Notes under the pieces: model-generated | Database searches by the model: none | Told to the model about the DNA's origin: nothing | Seen by the model: only the letters and a program-made list of their open reading frames with translations | In this document: positions 8,301 to 17,169 of the stretch, piece after piece | Position numbering within the stretch: the first letter of the stretch is position 1 | How the letters are laid out: every line of letters begins with the position of its first letter | From: Alphaproteobacteria bacterium | Lineage (GTDB): Bacteria > Pseudomonadota > Alphaproteobacteria > Rhizobiales > Xanthobacteraceae | Assembly: GCA_037200445.1 (NCBI GenBank) | Contig: JBBCGH010000001.1 | Coordinates: forward strand, 1,922,001-1,986,000 | Reading direction: 5' to 3' | Length of the DNA: 64,000 nt | Made by a program: the position numbers and the translations under genes

Positions 8301-8978
8301 TCACCACACGCCGGGAACGAGCCGCGCGCGCACGCGGCGCCGATAGTCAACGTAGCCCGCCAGACTGTGGGCGAGATAGGTCTCTTCTTCGATCAGCCGC
8401 CACACGATCACGGCTGCGAGCACCGCCGCCGGCACGAGGCCCCACCACGAAGCAAGGGCGAGCGGCGTTGCGACGTAAAGGATGATCGACGCCGTGTACA
8501 TCGGGTGCCGCACCGCCGCGTAAGGGCCGCTCGAGATCACCGGCTGTCCGGTTTCCACCGTCACGGTCGAGGCCGCATATGAGTTCTCGCGGAACGTGAT
8601 GTAGAAGCCGTAGGCAGCAACGACCACCAGCAAGTCCGCGATCAGCACGAGCCACGACGGCACCAACGACCAGCGGAAGCGATGGTCGAGGCCACTCACA
8701 ACATAAACAGCGATCAGCGTAACGGTTGCGCACGCAAGGATCAGTTTCTGGCGCGGTTCTTTTTCGGCTCTGGGCCCTGCTTCCATGCGGCGCGCGACGA
8801 GCGCGGGATCATGGCGCACGAAATGGAGGCCGAGCACGAAGCAGAACGCTCCAAAGATCAGCCAATAGAGCCAACCCTGCCAAAACCGCAGCGACCAGGC
8901 GGGCAGAAAAATCACGAGCGCGAGGAAGAGCTGGAACTTGGCCAGCCCGACAATTGTACGTCGCGTGAGATCGTCCAT
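8301..8978 (-). CDS. Isoprenylcysteine carboxyl methyltransferase-like membrane protein
   Basis: 225 residues with about five hydrophobic helices. The C-terminal half carries the ICMT/phospholipid methyltransferase signature: G-P-Y-A-A-V-R-H-P-M-Y followed by an E-E-E-T-Y-L motif that binds S-adenosylmethionine. Bacterial members methylate small thiols, lipids or unknown substrates; the true substrate is not deducible. The start at 8978 (M-D-D-L-T-R-R) is chosen because a longer frame would run through the palindromic repeat at 9028-9101. It converges on the MFS gene with a three-base gap. Confidence 0.85.
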   Translation of the reverse strand: MDDLTRRTIVGLAKFQLFLALVIFLPAWSLRFWQGWLYWLIFGAFCFVLGLHFVRHDPALVARRMEAGPRAEKEPRQKLILACATVTLIAVYVVSGLDHRFRWSLVPSWLVLIADLLVVVAAYGFYITFRENSYAASTVTVETGQPVISSGPYAAVRHPMYTASIILYVATPLALASWWGLVPAAVLAAVIVWRLIEEETYLAHSLAGYVDYRRRVRARLVPGVW

Positions 8979-9027
8979 CGACGGATTCAAGCGGACAACC
9001 GCGACCTCAATGTGGACGCGCGGAACA

Positions 9028-9101
9028 GGGCATGATCCCGAAAAGTATGTCCTCGACCCCGATCGGGGGATGGGAACCGGTTTTCGGAAAAGATCATGCC
9101 C
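9028..9101. repeat. Palindromic intergenic repeat, GCATGATCCCGAAAA family (copy 1)
   Basis: Inverted repeat with outer arms GGGCATGATCCCGAAAA and TTTTCGG-AAAAGATCATGCCC around the core GGGAACCGGTTTTCGG. The same family occurs at 35524-35571 and 53996-54044. This copy has an enlarged loop with a CGACCCCGATCGGGG sub-hairpin. I recall this element as common in Bradyrhizobium-like genomes. Confidence 0.85.
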
Positions 9102-9109
9102 AAAAAGGG

Positions 9110-10096
9110 TCAGCCGAGATCCGTGCGCGGATCGTGCGGCTTCTGCTCGCGCCACGTCTTCATCAGCTCTTCGAGCTCTGCGTCCTTGCCGTCCGGCAGC
9201 ACGATCCTGGTCGTGACGTAGAGATCGCCCGCTGCGGGCTTGCCCGGCAGGCCCTTGCCCTTCAGGCGGAAGACGCGCCCGCTCGACGTGTTGGGCGGGA
9301 TCGAAAGCTCGACCGCGCCGTCGAGCGTCGGCACGCGCACCTTCGCGCCGAGCACGGCCTCATAGAGCGTGACCGGCAGCTCGAGACGCAGGTTTTGCCC
9401 GTCGATCTTGAAGTACGGATGCGGCGCGATCGACACGGTGATGAGCACGTCGCCGGCCGGCCCGCCGCCGGGCGAAGGCATGCCTTGGCCGCGCAGGCGG
9501 ACCTGCTTGCCGTCCTGGATGCCAGGCGGGATCTTGAACTCGACTTCCTTGCCGAGCGGCAATTCGATCCGCCGCGTACCGCCATGCGCGGCCTCGTTCA
9601 AGGTGATCGTCGCGGCCGCGGTCACGTCCTGCCCGCGTAGCGCCGAACCGATGTCCTCGGCCTCGAAGCTCGCGCCGGGGCCGCGGCCGCCGCGCATGCC
9701 GAACATCTGGCTCAGGATGTCTTCGAAGTCCGCTCCGCCCGCAGCGCCGCCGCGGGAGCCCGAGCGGCGCACACCGTCCGGCCCCCAGGTGAAAGTCTCG
9801 AAATTCCCCTCGCGGCCGCCGAACGGGCCGGCGCGGGGGCGTCCGCCGAATCCTTCAAAACCCGGGAAGCGCGGCTTGCCCTCGGCGTCGATCTCGCCGC
9901 GATCGAACTTCTTGCGCTTGTCGTCGTCGCCGACGATCTCATAGGCGCCGTTGAGCTCGGCGAACTTGCTCGCCGCCTTCGGGTCCTTCTTGTTGGAGTC
10001 CGGGTGCAGCTTCTTCGCAAGCTTGCGATAAGCCTTCTTGATGTCGTCCTGGCTCGCGCCTTTCGACACCCCCAGCACCTCGTAGGGGTCGCGCAT
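9110..10096 (-). CDS. DnaJ-class co-chaperone, CbpA-like
   Basis: 328 residues. An N-terminal J domain starts at [10 protein letters not shown] with the H-P-D motif at residues 31-33, followed by a Gly/Phe/Arg-rich linker and the two C-terminal substrate-binding domains ([15 protein letters not shown] and [12 protein letters not shown]). No cysteine-rich zinc finger is present, so it is a type II/CbpA-like protein, not canonical DnaJ. It stimulates Hsp70 ATPase. The start at 10096 begins the J domain directly. The lipoprotein and pdxH follow upstream, a grouping common in Rhizobiales. Confidence 0.9.
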   Translation of the reverse strand: MRDPYEVLGVSKGASQDDIKKAYRKLAKKLHPDSNKKDPKAASKFAELNGAYEIVGDDDKRKKFDRGEIDAEGKPRFPGFEGFGGRPRAGPFGGREGNFETFTWGPDGVRRSGSRGGAAGGADFEDILSQMFGMRGGRGPGASFEAEDIGSALRGQDVTAAATITLNEAAHGGTRRIELPLGKEVEFKIPPGIQDGKQVRLRGQGMPSPGGGPAGDVLITVSIAPHPYFKIDGQNLRLELPVTLYEAVLGAKVRVPTLDGAVELSIPPNTSSGRVFRLKGKGLPGKPAAGDLYVTTRIVLPDGKDAELEELMKTWREQKPHDPRTDLG

Positions 10097-10194
10097 TTCC
10101 TCAAAACTCCGATGAATCCCTAACCAGCCGGGCATTCGCCCGACTCGTTGTCCTCAATGTGGGGGGAGTGTGGCCGGTCTGCAACGCGGTGCAC

Positions 10195-10284
10195 CGTCAT
10201 GGCCGGGTTCATCCCGGCCATCCACGTCTTTCTCTTCGGGGAGGTGGCGAGACGTGGATGCCCGGCACCAGGCCGGGCATGACG
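10195..10284. repeat. Palindromic intergenic repeat, CGTCATGGCCGGG family
   Basis: Inverted repeat: left arm CGTCATGGCCGGGTTCATCC followed by CCACGTC, right arm GACGTGG followed by GGCCGGGCATGACG, with a smaller hairpin in the middle. It fills the gap between the convergent ends around dnaJ and the lipoprotein gene, and could also act as a transcription terminator. Confidence 0.8.
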
Positions 10285-10291
10285 AAGAGGG

Positions 10292-10804
10292 TTACGTCCG
10301 CTTCAGCGGCCGCAGGCTGCGCACCGTCCATTTGCCTTGGTGAATCCGGCAGGCATCGCCCTGCAGCCAGGACTCCGCGCCATCGCGGATGTAGCTCGCG
10401 AGGAAATCGCGGCACTGGAAGCCGTCTGACGTGTAGGCGTCTGCGACGGCGGTGACGGTTCCGCGCGCCCCCGTGGCGGGATTCTCCCAGGGTTGGCTGG
10501 CGCTCTTGTCCGGCTGGCCGAGCAACGCAGCGACCGCCGCCTTGGTGTAGGCGAGGTCCATGTCGGCCGGCATAGCCGTAGCTGGGCCCGGCGCCGACGC
10601 GGGACGGATCGAGGCCGTATGCTCGGGCTTCTCGGCGTCCTTCCCGAGAAATGAATCCAACTTGTAGGAGAGGCTGCACCCCGAGGTCGCGGCGCCAAGC
10701 GCGAGCGACAGCGCGATCGCCTTGGCCCGCAGCCGCCATAGGCGCGCCTTGCGCGTTCCTTTATAACGAAGCCGCCGGGGCAGGCGAATGGCCCGGATAC
10801 TCAA
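10292..10804 (-). CDS. RT0821/Lpp0805-type surface lipoprotein (start uncertain)
   Basis: About 140-170 residues. A lipoprotein signal is clear ([13 protein letters not shown]), and the mature part, with G-Q-P-D, W-x-N-P-x-T-G-x-x-G-T-V and C-R-D-F motifs and Cys residues near the end, matches the RT0821/Lpp0805 surface-antigen family. No ATG or GTG lies at a sensible distance before the signal. The TTG at 10802-10804 is given as start; a CTG at 10730-10732 is another option. The 5' end nearly touches the divergent pdxH start, so the promoters must overlap. Confidence 0.7.
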   Translation of the reverse strand: MSIRAIRLPRRLRYKGTRKARLWRLRAKAIALSLALGAATSGCSLSYKLDSFLGKDAEKPEHTASIRPASAPGPATAMPADMDLAYTKAAVAALLGQPDKSASQPWENPATGARGTVTAVADAYTSDGFQCRDFLASYIRDGAESWLQGDACRIHQGKWTVRSLRPLKRT

Positions 10805-10817
10805 GGTCTTCTGCGCA

Positions 10818-11459
10818 ATGTCCGACACGGCCTCGATAGAACACCAAACATGGTTAACGAGTGGTGATTTCACGCAAGCCGATGAGCCATTCCGGCTTTG
10901 GCAGGCCTGGTTCGACGAGGCCGTGAAGGGGGAGCCGCGGGACCCGACCGCGATGTCGCTTGCGACCGTCGACGCCGACGGGATGCCGGATGTCCGCACC
11001 GTTCTGCTCAAGGGTGTCGATGAGCGCGGCTTCGTGTTCTACACGAACACCGAGAGCAACAAGGGGCGCGAGCTTGCCGCCAACCCGAGAGCCGCGCTGC
11101 TGTTCTACTGGAAGTCCCTGAACCGGCAGATTCGCATCCGCGGTCCGGTCGAGCGGGTAACGGGCGAGGAGGCCGACGCCTATTTCGCGACCCGCCCGAA
11201 GGGGGCGCAGATCGGCGCCTGGGCGAGCCAGCAATCGCGCCCGCTGGAAAGCCGGCTCGCCTTCGAGAAGGCGGTGGCCATTTACGCAGCGAGATACGCG
11301 ATCGGTGCGGTCCCGCGCCCGCCGCACTGGTCCGGCTACCGGATCGTGCCTATCTCGATCGAGTTCTGGCACGACCGGCCATTCCGCCTGCACGACCGCA
11401 TCGAGTTCCGGCGCGGCGCGATCGGCGAGCCGTGGAGCAAGGTGCGGATGTATCCCTGA
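10818..11459 (+). CDS. pdxH: Pyridoxamine 5'-phosphate oxidase
   Basis: 213 residues. PdxH oxidises pyridoxine or pyridoxamine 5'-phosphate to pyridoxal phosphate using FMN. Diagnostic stretches are [17 protein letters not shown]-x-x-S-x-K-G, [21 protein letters not shown] and the terminal W-S-K-V-R-M-Y-P with its R-x-x-P-like end. The start at 10818 (M-S-D-T-A-S) gives the normal length. Its TGA overlaps the ATG of the SDR gene (TGATG), implying coupled translation. Confidence 0.95.
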   Translation: MSDTASIEHQTWLTSGDFTQADEPFRLWQAWFDEAVKGEPRDPTAMSLATVDADGMPDVRTVLLKGVDERGFVFYTNTESNKGRELAANPRAALLFYWKSLNRQIRIRGPVERVTGEEADAYFATRPKGAQIGAWASQQSRPLESRLAFEKAVAIYAARYAIGAVPRPPHWSGYRIVPISIEFWHDRPFRLHDRIEFRRGAIGEPWSKVRMYP

Positions 11460-12214
11460 TGGCAACGACGCAGACCAACCAGCCGCGGCGCACGCTCCTG
11501 TTGACCGGCGCGAGCCGCGGCATCGGCCACGCGACGGTGAAGCGCTTTTCGGCGGCCGGCTGGCGCGTCATCACCTGTTCGCGCCACGGCTTTCCCGAGA
11601 ATTGTCCGTGGGAGATGGGACCGGAGGATCACATCCAGGTCGATCTCGCCGATGCGGCGAGCACGGACGCGGCGATCGCCGAGATCAGAGGACGGCTTGA
11701 AAACGGCGAGTTGCACGCACTGGTCAACAACGCCGCAATTTCGCCGAAGGCCGAAGGCGGCAAGAGGCTCTCCGCAATCGATACTGCACGGGAAGTCTGG
11801 AACCACGTGTTTCAGGTGAATTTCTTCGCACCCATCATGCTGGCGCGCGGCCTGATGAACGAGTTGAGCAAGGCGAACGGTGCGGTGGTGAACGTCACGT
11901 CGATTGCAGGCTCGCGGGTGCATCCGTTCGCGGGCGCCGCCTACGCGACGTCGAAAGCGGCGCTCGCGTCGCTAACACGCGAGATGGCCTCAGATTTCGG
12001 CCGCGCCGGCGTGCGCGTGAATGCCATCGCGCCGGGCGAGATCGACACCGCGATCCTCTCTCCGGGCACCGAGGAGATCGTGGCGCATCAGATTCCGATG
12101 CATCGTCTCGGCACCCCGGACGAAGTGGCCAAGATCATCTATGTGCTGTGCACGGAGACCAGTTCGTATGTGAACGGAGCCGAGATCCATATTAACGGCG
12201 GCCAACACGTTTAG
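11459..12214 (+). CDS. Short-chain dehydrogenase/reductase (SDR)
   Basis: 251 residues. The NAD(P)-binding motif T-G-A-S-R-G-I-G lies at residues 16-23, N-N-A-A stabilises the central sheet, and the catalytic Ser-Tyr-Lys set appears as T-S-I-A-G-S ... Y-A-T-S-K. The C-terminal N-G-A-E-I-H-I-N-G-G is typical of classical SDRs. The start overlaps the pdxH stop (TGATG), so the two are one operon; the reaction is unknown. Longer frames starting upstream lie wholly inside pdxH and are not needed. Confidence 0.88.
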   Translation: MATTQTNQPRRTLLLTGASRGIGHATVKRFSAAGWRVITCSRHGFPENCPWEMGPEDHIQVDLADAASTDAAIAEIRGRLENGELHALVNNAAISPKAEGGKRLSAIDTAREVWNHVFQVNFFAPIMLARGLMNELSKANGAVVNVTSIAGSRVHPFAGAAYATSKAALASLTREMASDFGRAGVRVNAIAPGEIDTAILSPGTEEIVAHQIPMHRLGTPDEVAKIIYVLCTETSSYVNGAEIHINGGQHV

Positions 12215-12328
12215 GCATATTAGCGTTGCGAATTCGGCGCGACGCCCGACTGGAAATCCGGTAAAATTCGCTACCGCCAAAATTAAGAAGACTGACGAAG
12301 CGGCGCCGTGATCTCGGGGGAGGCGCGC

Positions 12329-14419
12329 ATGGACAACGAAGGAACGAGCGGACCCGGCGTTCCCGCTATCGCGGCGGGCGCGTATGACCACACGGGCAAC
12401 GTATTCCTCGATGTGCTCGTCGGCTGGGGATGGCTCGACGTCGGGGGCGATCGCAACATCACCTATTACTTCGACCAGACCTCGGCCTATCACCTGTGGA
12501 CCGACTTCGAGAAGGCGACATGGCGCGCCGCGATGCAGGAGTGGGCCAACGTCGCGAATATCACGAGCCAGGAGGTTTCCTCGCCGGACGGCGCGGACCT
12601 GTTTGAAACGTGGGTGAATAGCGCTTTCATGAACACCGCCCACGGAATTGGTTTCGGCAATTCGCCTTATTCGGGCTATCATTATCTTCCGCACGAAGGG
12701 ACGGGTGGTGGAGTCGCCAACGGGCAATACAACAGCAGCTACCTGGGTTCGCTGATTGCGCAAGCGACACTCGCTCCCGGCGGCTACGGTTACTGGCTTT
12801 TCGTTCATGAAATTGGTCACGGGCTCGGGCTCATCCACCCGCATGGGAAGGTGGATCTGCAGGGCGAACCCACGTTTCCCGGCGTCGTGGAAGGGAACGA
12901 TCTGGGCGACTTCGAGTATAACCAGCAGGTTTATACGCTCATGTCGTACAATCGGGTGCGCTATGCGTCCCCGAGTGCCAACGACTACGGCGAGGCGGCA
13001 ACGCCGATGGCCTTCGATGTCGCGGCCATCCAGTTCCTCTATGGCCCCAACACAACCTATCACTCAGGCGCGGACACGTATCTTCTGCCCGACACCAACG
13101 AGCCGGGCACGGCCTGGCGTTGCATCTGGGACGCCGGCGGGATCGATACGCTCGGCTATACCGGCAAGCAGAACGCCACGATCGATCTGCGTCCGGCGAC
13201 GCTGATCTTCGGCGATCCGATCGCCGGAGGCGCGATTTCGCAGATCAAGGGCATCTTCGGCGGCTACACCATTGCGAATGGTGTGGTCGTCGAGAACGCG
13301 ACCGGCGGAAGCGGCAACGACACGCTTGTCGGCAACTTCGCCGACAACGTTCTCAACGGCGGGGCGGGCGACGACACCGCCGTGTTCTCCGGCAATCGCG
13401 CCAGCTACACACTGCAAAACCTTGGGGACAGGTTCGTGGTCCTCGGTCCGGACGGGACCGATACGCTTGTCTCGATCGAACACGCGCAGTTTGCCGACAC
13501 CACGCTCGACCTGAATGCAGCCGCCACCGCCGCCTGGTCGCTGACCGGCGTGCGCGATCTGACCGGCGACGGAACGAGCGACGACGTCTGGTACAAGCCG
13601 GGCACTGGCAGCATCGATCTGTGGAAGATTTCCAACGGCCATTGGGCGGGCAGCGTCAATGTCGGTCCTCATCCCGCGGGCTGGCTGCCCGTGGGCTATG
13701 GCGATCTGAATGGCGACGGCACCAGCGACTTGCTCTGGCACAATCCAACGACAGGCAACGTCGATCTCTGGAAAATATCGAACGGCCAATGGGCCGCCAG
13801 CGTCGACGTTGGACCGCATCCGCTGGGCTACCGGGTCGCCGGAATTGCGGATTTCGACCAGGACGGCACGGGCGACGTGCTCTGGTACAACTCCTCGACT
13901 GGCGCGACCGAAATCTGGAAGATCGTGAACGGCCATTGGAGCGCCACGCTCGATCTTGGCTCACATCCGGCCGGATGGGCGCCGGCCGGCATCGGCGACT
14001 TCAATCACGACGGCGCCAGCGATATCGCCTGGTACAATCCCGCGAACCGTGACATCGAGATCTGGCAAATTGTGGATGGCCATTGGAGCGCCAGCTTCGA
14101 CGTCGGCACGCATCCGCTCGGATGGACGCCGGCCGGCATCGGTGACTTCAACCACGATGGGACGAGCGACATCGCCTGGTACAATTCCACGACGGGCGAT
14201 CTCGAGATCTGGCAGATCCTGAACGGCAAATGGAATGCGAGCATCGACGTGGGCACACATCCGCTCGGCTGGACGCCGGCAGGCATTGGCGAGTTCAATG
14301 GCGACGGTACGAGCGACATCGCCTGGTACAATTCGGCAACCGGCAACGTCGACATCTGGCAGATCGTGAATGCGCACTGGGCGGCAAGCGTCAATGTCGG
14401 TTCGCATCCGCTCGCGTGA
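12329..14419 (+). CDS. Serralysin-like metalloprotease with six C-terminal 49-residue FG-GAP/VCBS repeats
   Basis: 696 residues without a Sec signal. A zinc-protease domain of the serralysin (M10) type fills the first ~260 residues: H-E-I-G-H-G-L-G-L-I-H at about 160-170 and the Met-turn L-M-S-Y about 35 residues later. RTX-like calcium motifs follow (G-G-S-G-N-D-T-L and N-G-G-A-G-D-D-T). From about residue 400 six 49-residue units of the form D-F-N-x-D-G-T-S-D-I-x-W-Y-N ... W-x-I-x-x-G-x-W form a probable beta-propeller. Serralysins normally leave by type I secretion, but no transporter is nearby. The start at 12329 has a GGGGGAGG ribosome-binding site. The last repeat is cut short by a TGA. 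Confidence 0.88.
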   Translation: MDNEGTSGPGVPAIAAGAYDHTGNVFLDVLVGWGWLDVGGDRNITYYFDQTSAYHLWTDFEKATWRAAMQEWANVANITSQEVSSPDGADLFETWVNSAFMNTAHGIGFGNSPYSGYHYLPHEGTGGGVANGQYNSSYLGSLIAQATLAPGGYGYWLFVHEIGHGLGLIHPHGKVDLQGEPTFPGVVEGNDLGDFEYNQQVYTLMSYNRVRYASPSANDYGEAATPMAFDVAAIQFLYGPNTTYHSGADTYLLPDTNEPGTAWRCIWDAGGIDTLGYTGKQNATIDLRPATLIFGDPIAGGAISQIKGIFGGYTIANGVVVENATGGSGNDTLVGNFADNVLNGGAGDDTAVFSGNRASYTLQNLGDRFVVLGPDGTDTLVSIEHAQFADTTLDLNAAATAAWSLTGVRDLTGDGTSDDVWYKPGTGSIDLWKISNGHWAGSVNVGPHPAGWLPVGYGDLNGDGTSDLLWHNPTTGNVDLWKISNGQWAASVDVGPHPLGYRVAGIADFDQDGTGDVLWYNSSTGATEIWKIVNGHWSATLDLGSHPAGWAPAGIGDFNHDGASDIAWYNPANRDIEIWQIVDGHWSASFDVGTHPLGWTPAGIGDFNHDGTSDIAWYNSTTGDLEIWQILNGKWNASIDVGTHPLGWTPAGIGEFNGDGTSDIAWYNSATGNVDIWQIVNAHWAASVNVGSHPLA

Positions 14420-14440
14420 GCGCCGGCCGGCATTGGCGCC
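13549..14440 (+). repeat. Tandem array of six 147-bp units
   Basis: Six in-frame units of 49 codons, each with a calcium-loop-like D-x-N-x-D-G-x-S-D, a W-Y-N strand, a Trp-rich W-K/Q-I-x-N-G-x-W strand and a closing H-P-x-G-W. The last two or three units are most alike, which points to recent duplication. Similarity to the unit start continues about seven codons past the TGA at 14417-14419. Confidence 0.8.
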
Positions 14441-15424
14441 TTACAGCCAGCGCTTCCACTTGAAGAACCAGTAGGGAAGGATCGCGGCGATCAGCATCAA
14501 AACGATCGCCAGCGGGTAGCCGAACGTCCAGTCGAGCTCGGGCATGTGCTTGAAGTTCATGCCGTAGATCGAGGCGATCAGCGTCGGTGGCATCAAAACG
14601 ACCGCTGCGACCGAGAAGAGCTTGATGATGTTGTTCTGCTCAACGCTCATCACGCCGATCATCGCGTCGAGCAGGAATGTCACCTTGTTGCCGAGATAGC
14701 TCGCGTGGTCGGAAAGCGAGGTCACGTCGCGCTGCATCGACTTCAACTGCGCGCGCATTTCCTTCGGCCACTTCAGCCCGTCGGCCTCGTTGGTGAGAAA
14801 CAGCACCAGCCGGCCGATCGAGACCAGGCTCTCGCGCACCTTCGAGGTCAGGTCGCCTTTGCGCCCGATCTGCTTGAGGATGTAGCGATAGGTGACGGTG
14901 CGGTCGACGCGGCGGCCCTCGGGCTCGAAGATGTCATGCGAGGCGCGGTCGATGTCGGCGCCGGCGCGCTCCAGAATGTCCGCCGCGCGGTCGATCACGG
15001 CATCGAGCAGATCCATCATGATCGACTCGCCGGTGACGGTGGGCGAGCAGGTCCGGGCAAGCTTGTTCGATATCAGCGTGAACGGCCGGGGTTCGTCGTA
15101 GCGCACCGTCACGAGCTTGTGGCCGGCGAGGATGAAGGTGACCGCGGTTGTCTTCGGGGTGGCAGTTTCCGACTGGCACATCAGCGTCGCGGTCATGTAG
15201 CGCGCGCCGTTCTCGGTATAGAGCCGGCTGGATATTTCGATCTCCTGCATCTCCTCGCGCGTCGGGATTGCGATGCAGAGCGCGCGCTCGAGCATCTTGT
15301 CCTCGGCCAGCGTCGGGGAGACGAGATCGAACCAGACTGCGCCGTCCGGGATCGGCCCGGTTTCTTCGACGACCTGTCGCTCGAGTGAATTTCCACGCGG
15401 GAGATAGACGAACAGCATTGGCAT
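14441..15424 (-). CDS. corA: CorA-family magnesium/cobalt transporter
   Basis: 327 residues. A long cytoplasmic N-terminal domain is followed by two C-terminal transmembrane helices and the Y-G-M-N-F selectivity motif of CorA channels between them; the end is basic (F-F-K-W-K-R-W-L), as in the family. It mediates Mg2+ (or Co2+/Ni2+) influx as a pentamer. The start at 15424 or the ATG two codons later are equally possible. The 3' end sits 21 bp from the convergent serralysin-like gene, directly against its decayed last repeat. Confidence 0.93.
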   Translation of the reverse strand: MPMLFVYLPRGNSLERQVVEETGPIPDGAVWFDLVSPTLAEDKMLERALCIAIPTREEMQEIEISSRLYTENGARYMTATLMCQSETATPKTTAVTFILAGHKLVTVRYDEPRPFTLISNKLARTCSPTVTGESIMMDLLDAVIDRAADILERAGADIDRASHDIFEPEGRRVDRTVTYRYILKQIGRKGDLTSKVRESLVSIGRLVLFLTNEADGLKWPKEMRAQLKSMQRDVTSLSDHASYLGNKVTFLLDAMIGVMSVEQNNIIKLFSVAAVVLMPPTLIASIYGMNFKHMPELDWTFGYPLAIVLMLIAAILPYWFFKWKRWL

Positions 15425-15539
15425 GCCACGGCAGGAACTTGCCCTGCGTAGCGCGGTCGCGCGTTACCGTCCACCGCCGAGGTGAATCGAGATGAATAAC
15501 AGGGGCGTCGGCGCCCCTTCGAGGCGCCTCAGTCGGACG

Positions 15540-15719
15540 TCAGGCCGCGTTCTCGGTCTCGAGCCGTTTGGCCGGCTCGACGGGCGCGTAGGCCGAGTTC
15601 TTCGCATCGCTCTGGTACCGAAGCGCGGCCGCCACCGCCGAGATTCCGATTCGGCCGAAGCGCGGATCGAGCTCCGCACGCTCGCGACGCTGTTCGATGT
15701 TCGCTCGTCGGGATTCCAT
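15540..15719 (-). CDS. Small conserved-looking protein, 59 residues
   Basis: A short reading frame with a strong ribosome-binding site (GGAGAGGAAAC directly before the ATG at 15719). The product is charged and Arg/Ala-rich, with I-E-Q-R-R-E-R-A-E-L-D-P-R-F-G-R-I-G near the N-terminus and P-V-E-P-A-K-R-L-E near the end; it has no signal peptide or membrane segment. I have a faint memory of similar small hypothetical proteins in Bradyrhizobium but no function. The real start is inferred from the SD; the frame is open for another 92 codons upstream without coding character. Confidence 0.6.
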   Translation of the reverse strand: MESRRANIEQRRERAELDPRFGRIGISAVAAALRYQSDAKNSAYAPVEPAKRLETENAA

Positions 15720-16110
15720 GTTTCCTCTCCAAACAATTTTCTCTTTGCCCGTGCCGGGGCGTCCCATGGGACTCGACGTGGTGTCCGACTGCGGCGGAAA
15801 TGGGCAGAAACTGTGCCCGGGCCTCGGACTTTTCGCAGTGATTCGAAGCCCCAGCCGCCGTGCAGGCCCAAGTCGAGCGCGCTCGGCCGAACGGTTTAAG
15901 GCAGTGATGGTAAACAGGTCATTTACCAATTGCCGCCAAACTCTTGCGAGAGTTTCGACGCGCCTGGAGGCTCTCGCGGTGCGGCATTCCTGCAACAGGT
16001 AGCAACGAGATGCAGGTTGCGGTCGGCAAATTCTGGAATGAGTAGGATTCTTGCGATATCACCAGCCAATTCCCGGGGCGCGGCACGAGAAGGCAAGGGA
16101 AGACCGAAAG
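15720..16110. other. Intergenic region between the 59-residue gene and the L,D-transpeptidase
   Basis: About 390 bases without a convincing gene. It must hold the divergent promoters of the flanking genes. Two small dyads are visible: GGTAAA-CAGGTCA-TTTACC near 15908-15926, and ACTCT-TGCG-AGAGT near 15940-15955. No tRNA fold could be drawn in it. Confidence 0.5.
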
Positions 16111-16782
16111 ATGGCGGCACGGGGTCTCGCTTTTCTATGTTTGGGGTTGCTCGCGGGCGGCTGCATGCAGTCGACGCTCGAGGTCGCGTCCGACGCGAGT
16201 ATGACGCCGCGCGACAAGAAACTGCTCGCGAACGCGCCGTATGAGAAGGCCACCATTCCGGAGCCCTATCGCCGGCACATCGTCACGTATCACCGCAAGG
16301 AAACCGCGGGCACGATCGTGGTCGATAGCGACGCGCGCTATCTCTATTACGTGCTCCCGGAAGGCAAGGCGATCCGCTACGGCATCACGGTCGGCGAGGA
16401 TGCGCTCGCCTTTTCGGGTCTCGCCAAGGTCGGCCGCAAGGAAGAATGGCCCTCCTGGACGCCGACCAACGACATCAAGAAGCGGCTTGGAAACATCCCG
16501 GCCTATGTGGCGCCCGGCCCGCACAATCCGATGGGCTCGCGCGCGCTCTACGTCTACGAAGGCCAGCCGCGGACACGCTCTATCGCATCCACGGCACCAA
16601 TCAGCCGGAATATATCGGCTCTGCCATTTCGTCGGGCTGCATTCGCTTGACCAACGAAGATGCGATCGACCTGTTCAACCGGGTCAAGGGTCGGGTCGAT
16701 GGTCGTCGTGCTCGCCCCGGGGCAGGGCGATTCGCCGAGCAATCCTCGGGTCGCTTTCACGGGCGGACGCGACGTCAATTGA
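16111..16782 (+). CDS. L,D-transpeptidase lipoprotein (ErfK/YbiS/YcfS/YnhG family), two compensating frameshifts
   Basis: About 223 residues if two indels are bridged. The N-terminus is a lipoprotein signal (L-L-A-G-G-C). The YkuD catalytic region is I-H-G-T-N-Q-P-E-Y-I-G ... S-S-G-C-I-R-L-T-N, with the catalytic His and Cys; it would form 3-3 cross-links or attach lipoproteins to peptidoglycan. Reading starts in one frame, shifts near 16567-16572 (a G seems missing, CCGCGG for CCGGCGG), runs through the catalytic motif, and returns to the first frame at GGG 16688-16690 (one G extra), ending V-A-F-T-G-G-R-D-V-N at 16782. Both sites are short G runs, so assembly error is likely. Confidence 0.75.
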
Positions 16783-16783
16783 G

Positions 16784-17157
16784 TTAAGGCGCGGGGGGAA
16801 ATGAGAGCGCCGGGCGAAAGCCCGGCGTTTTCTCTTTTGGGGCGCCGCCTACAGAAGCGGGTGAGGAAGATTCCACGGTCGCGAAGGTTTCGACCTTGGG
16901 CGGAATTTCCAGATTCTCTTTCAGCTGCGACTGGAAGCGCTTGAACGATTCAAGCGAGGTCGGAAAGCGCTCGGCCTCTGCCGTGCCCTGATGCACGAGG
17001 TGCATGAAGGTCTTTCCGTCGCCCTGGACGATACACCGCATAGGTGACATCCTTGCGGTTCAGCGCGCGCAACTCGCTCATCACGGCGCCGATGTTCTTC
17101 TTGTTCATGCTCGGCGAAACCGTCGCGCACGGTGTATTGGACGCGTGTCACCTTCAT
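16784..17157 (-). CDS. Small monooxygenase-like (dimeric alpha/beta-barrel) protein, frameshifted
   Basis: Starts at ATG 17157 behind a GGGAGG site, 13 bases after the aminotransferase stop. The protein has to be read in three frames: M-K-V-T-R-V-Q-Y-T-V-R in the first, N-I-G-A-V-M-S-E-L-R-A-L in the second, and G-D-G-K-T-F-M-H-L-V-H-Q onward in the third, with an extra base at about 17106 and another at about 17028. The composite, roughly 95-100 residues, has the length and the T-F-M-H-L strand character of ABM-like barrels, but the family is a guess. The third frame stays open through the terminator of the neighbouring gene, so the true stop (near 16850) may be masked by one more indel. Confidence 0.5.
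16807..16836 (+). terminator. Rho-independent terminator after the L,D-transpeptidase gene
   Basis: Hairpin CGCCGGGC-GAAA-GCCCGGCG followed by TTTTCTCTTTT on the + strand, starting about 25 bases after the L,D-transpeptidase stop. Confidence 0.85.
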
Positions 17158-17169
17158 TGCGCGCCTCCC

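Noticed and set aside
15464-15899. Overlapping 135-codon frames on both strands between corA and the L,D-transpeptidase
   Set aside because: Both are Arg/Pro/Ser-rich and lack start signals; only the 59-codon frame within has a ribosome-binding site.
15830-15900. Possible tRNA-like stretch around TTCGAA
   Set aside because: No acceptor or anticodon stem can be formed on either strand and no CCA or conserved D-loop bases are present.
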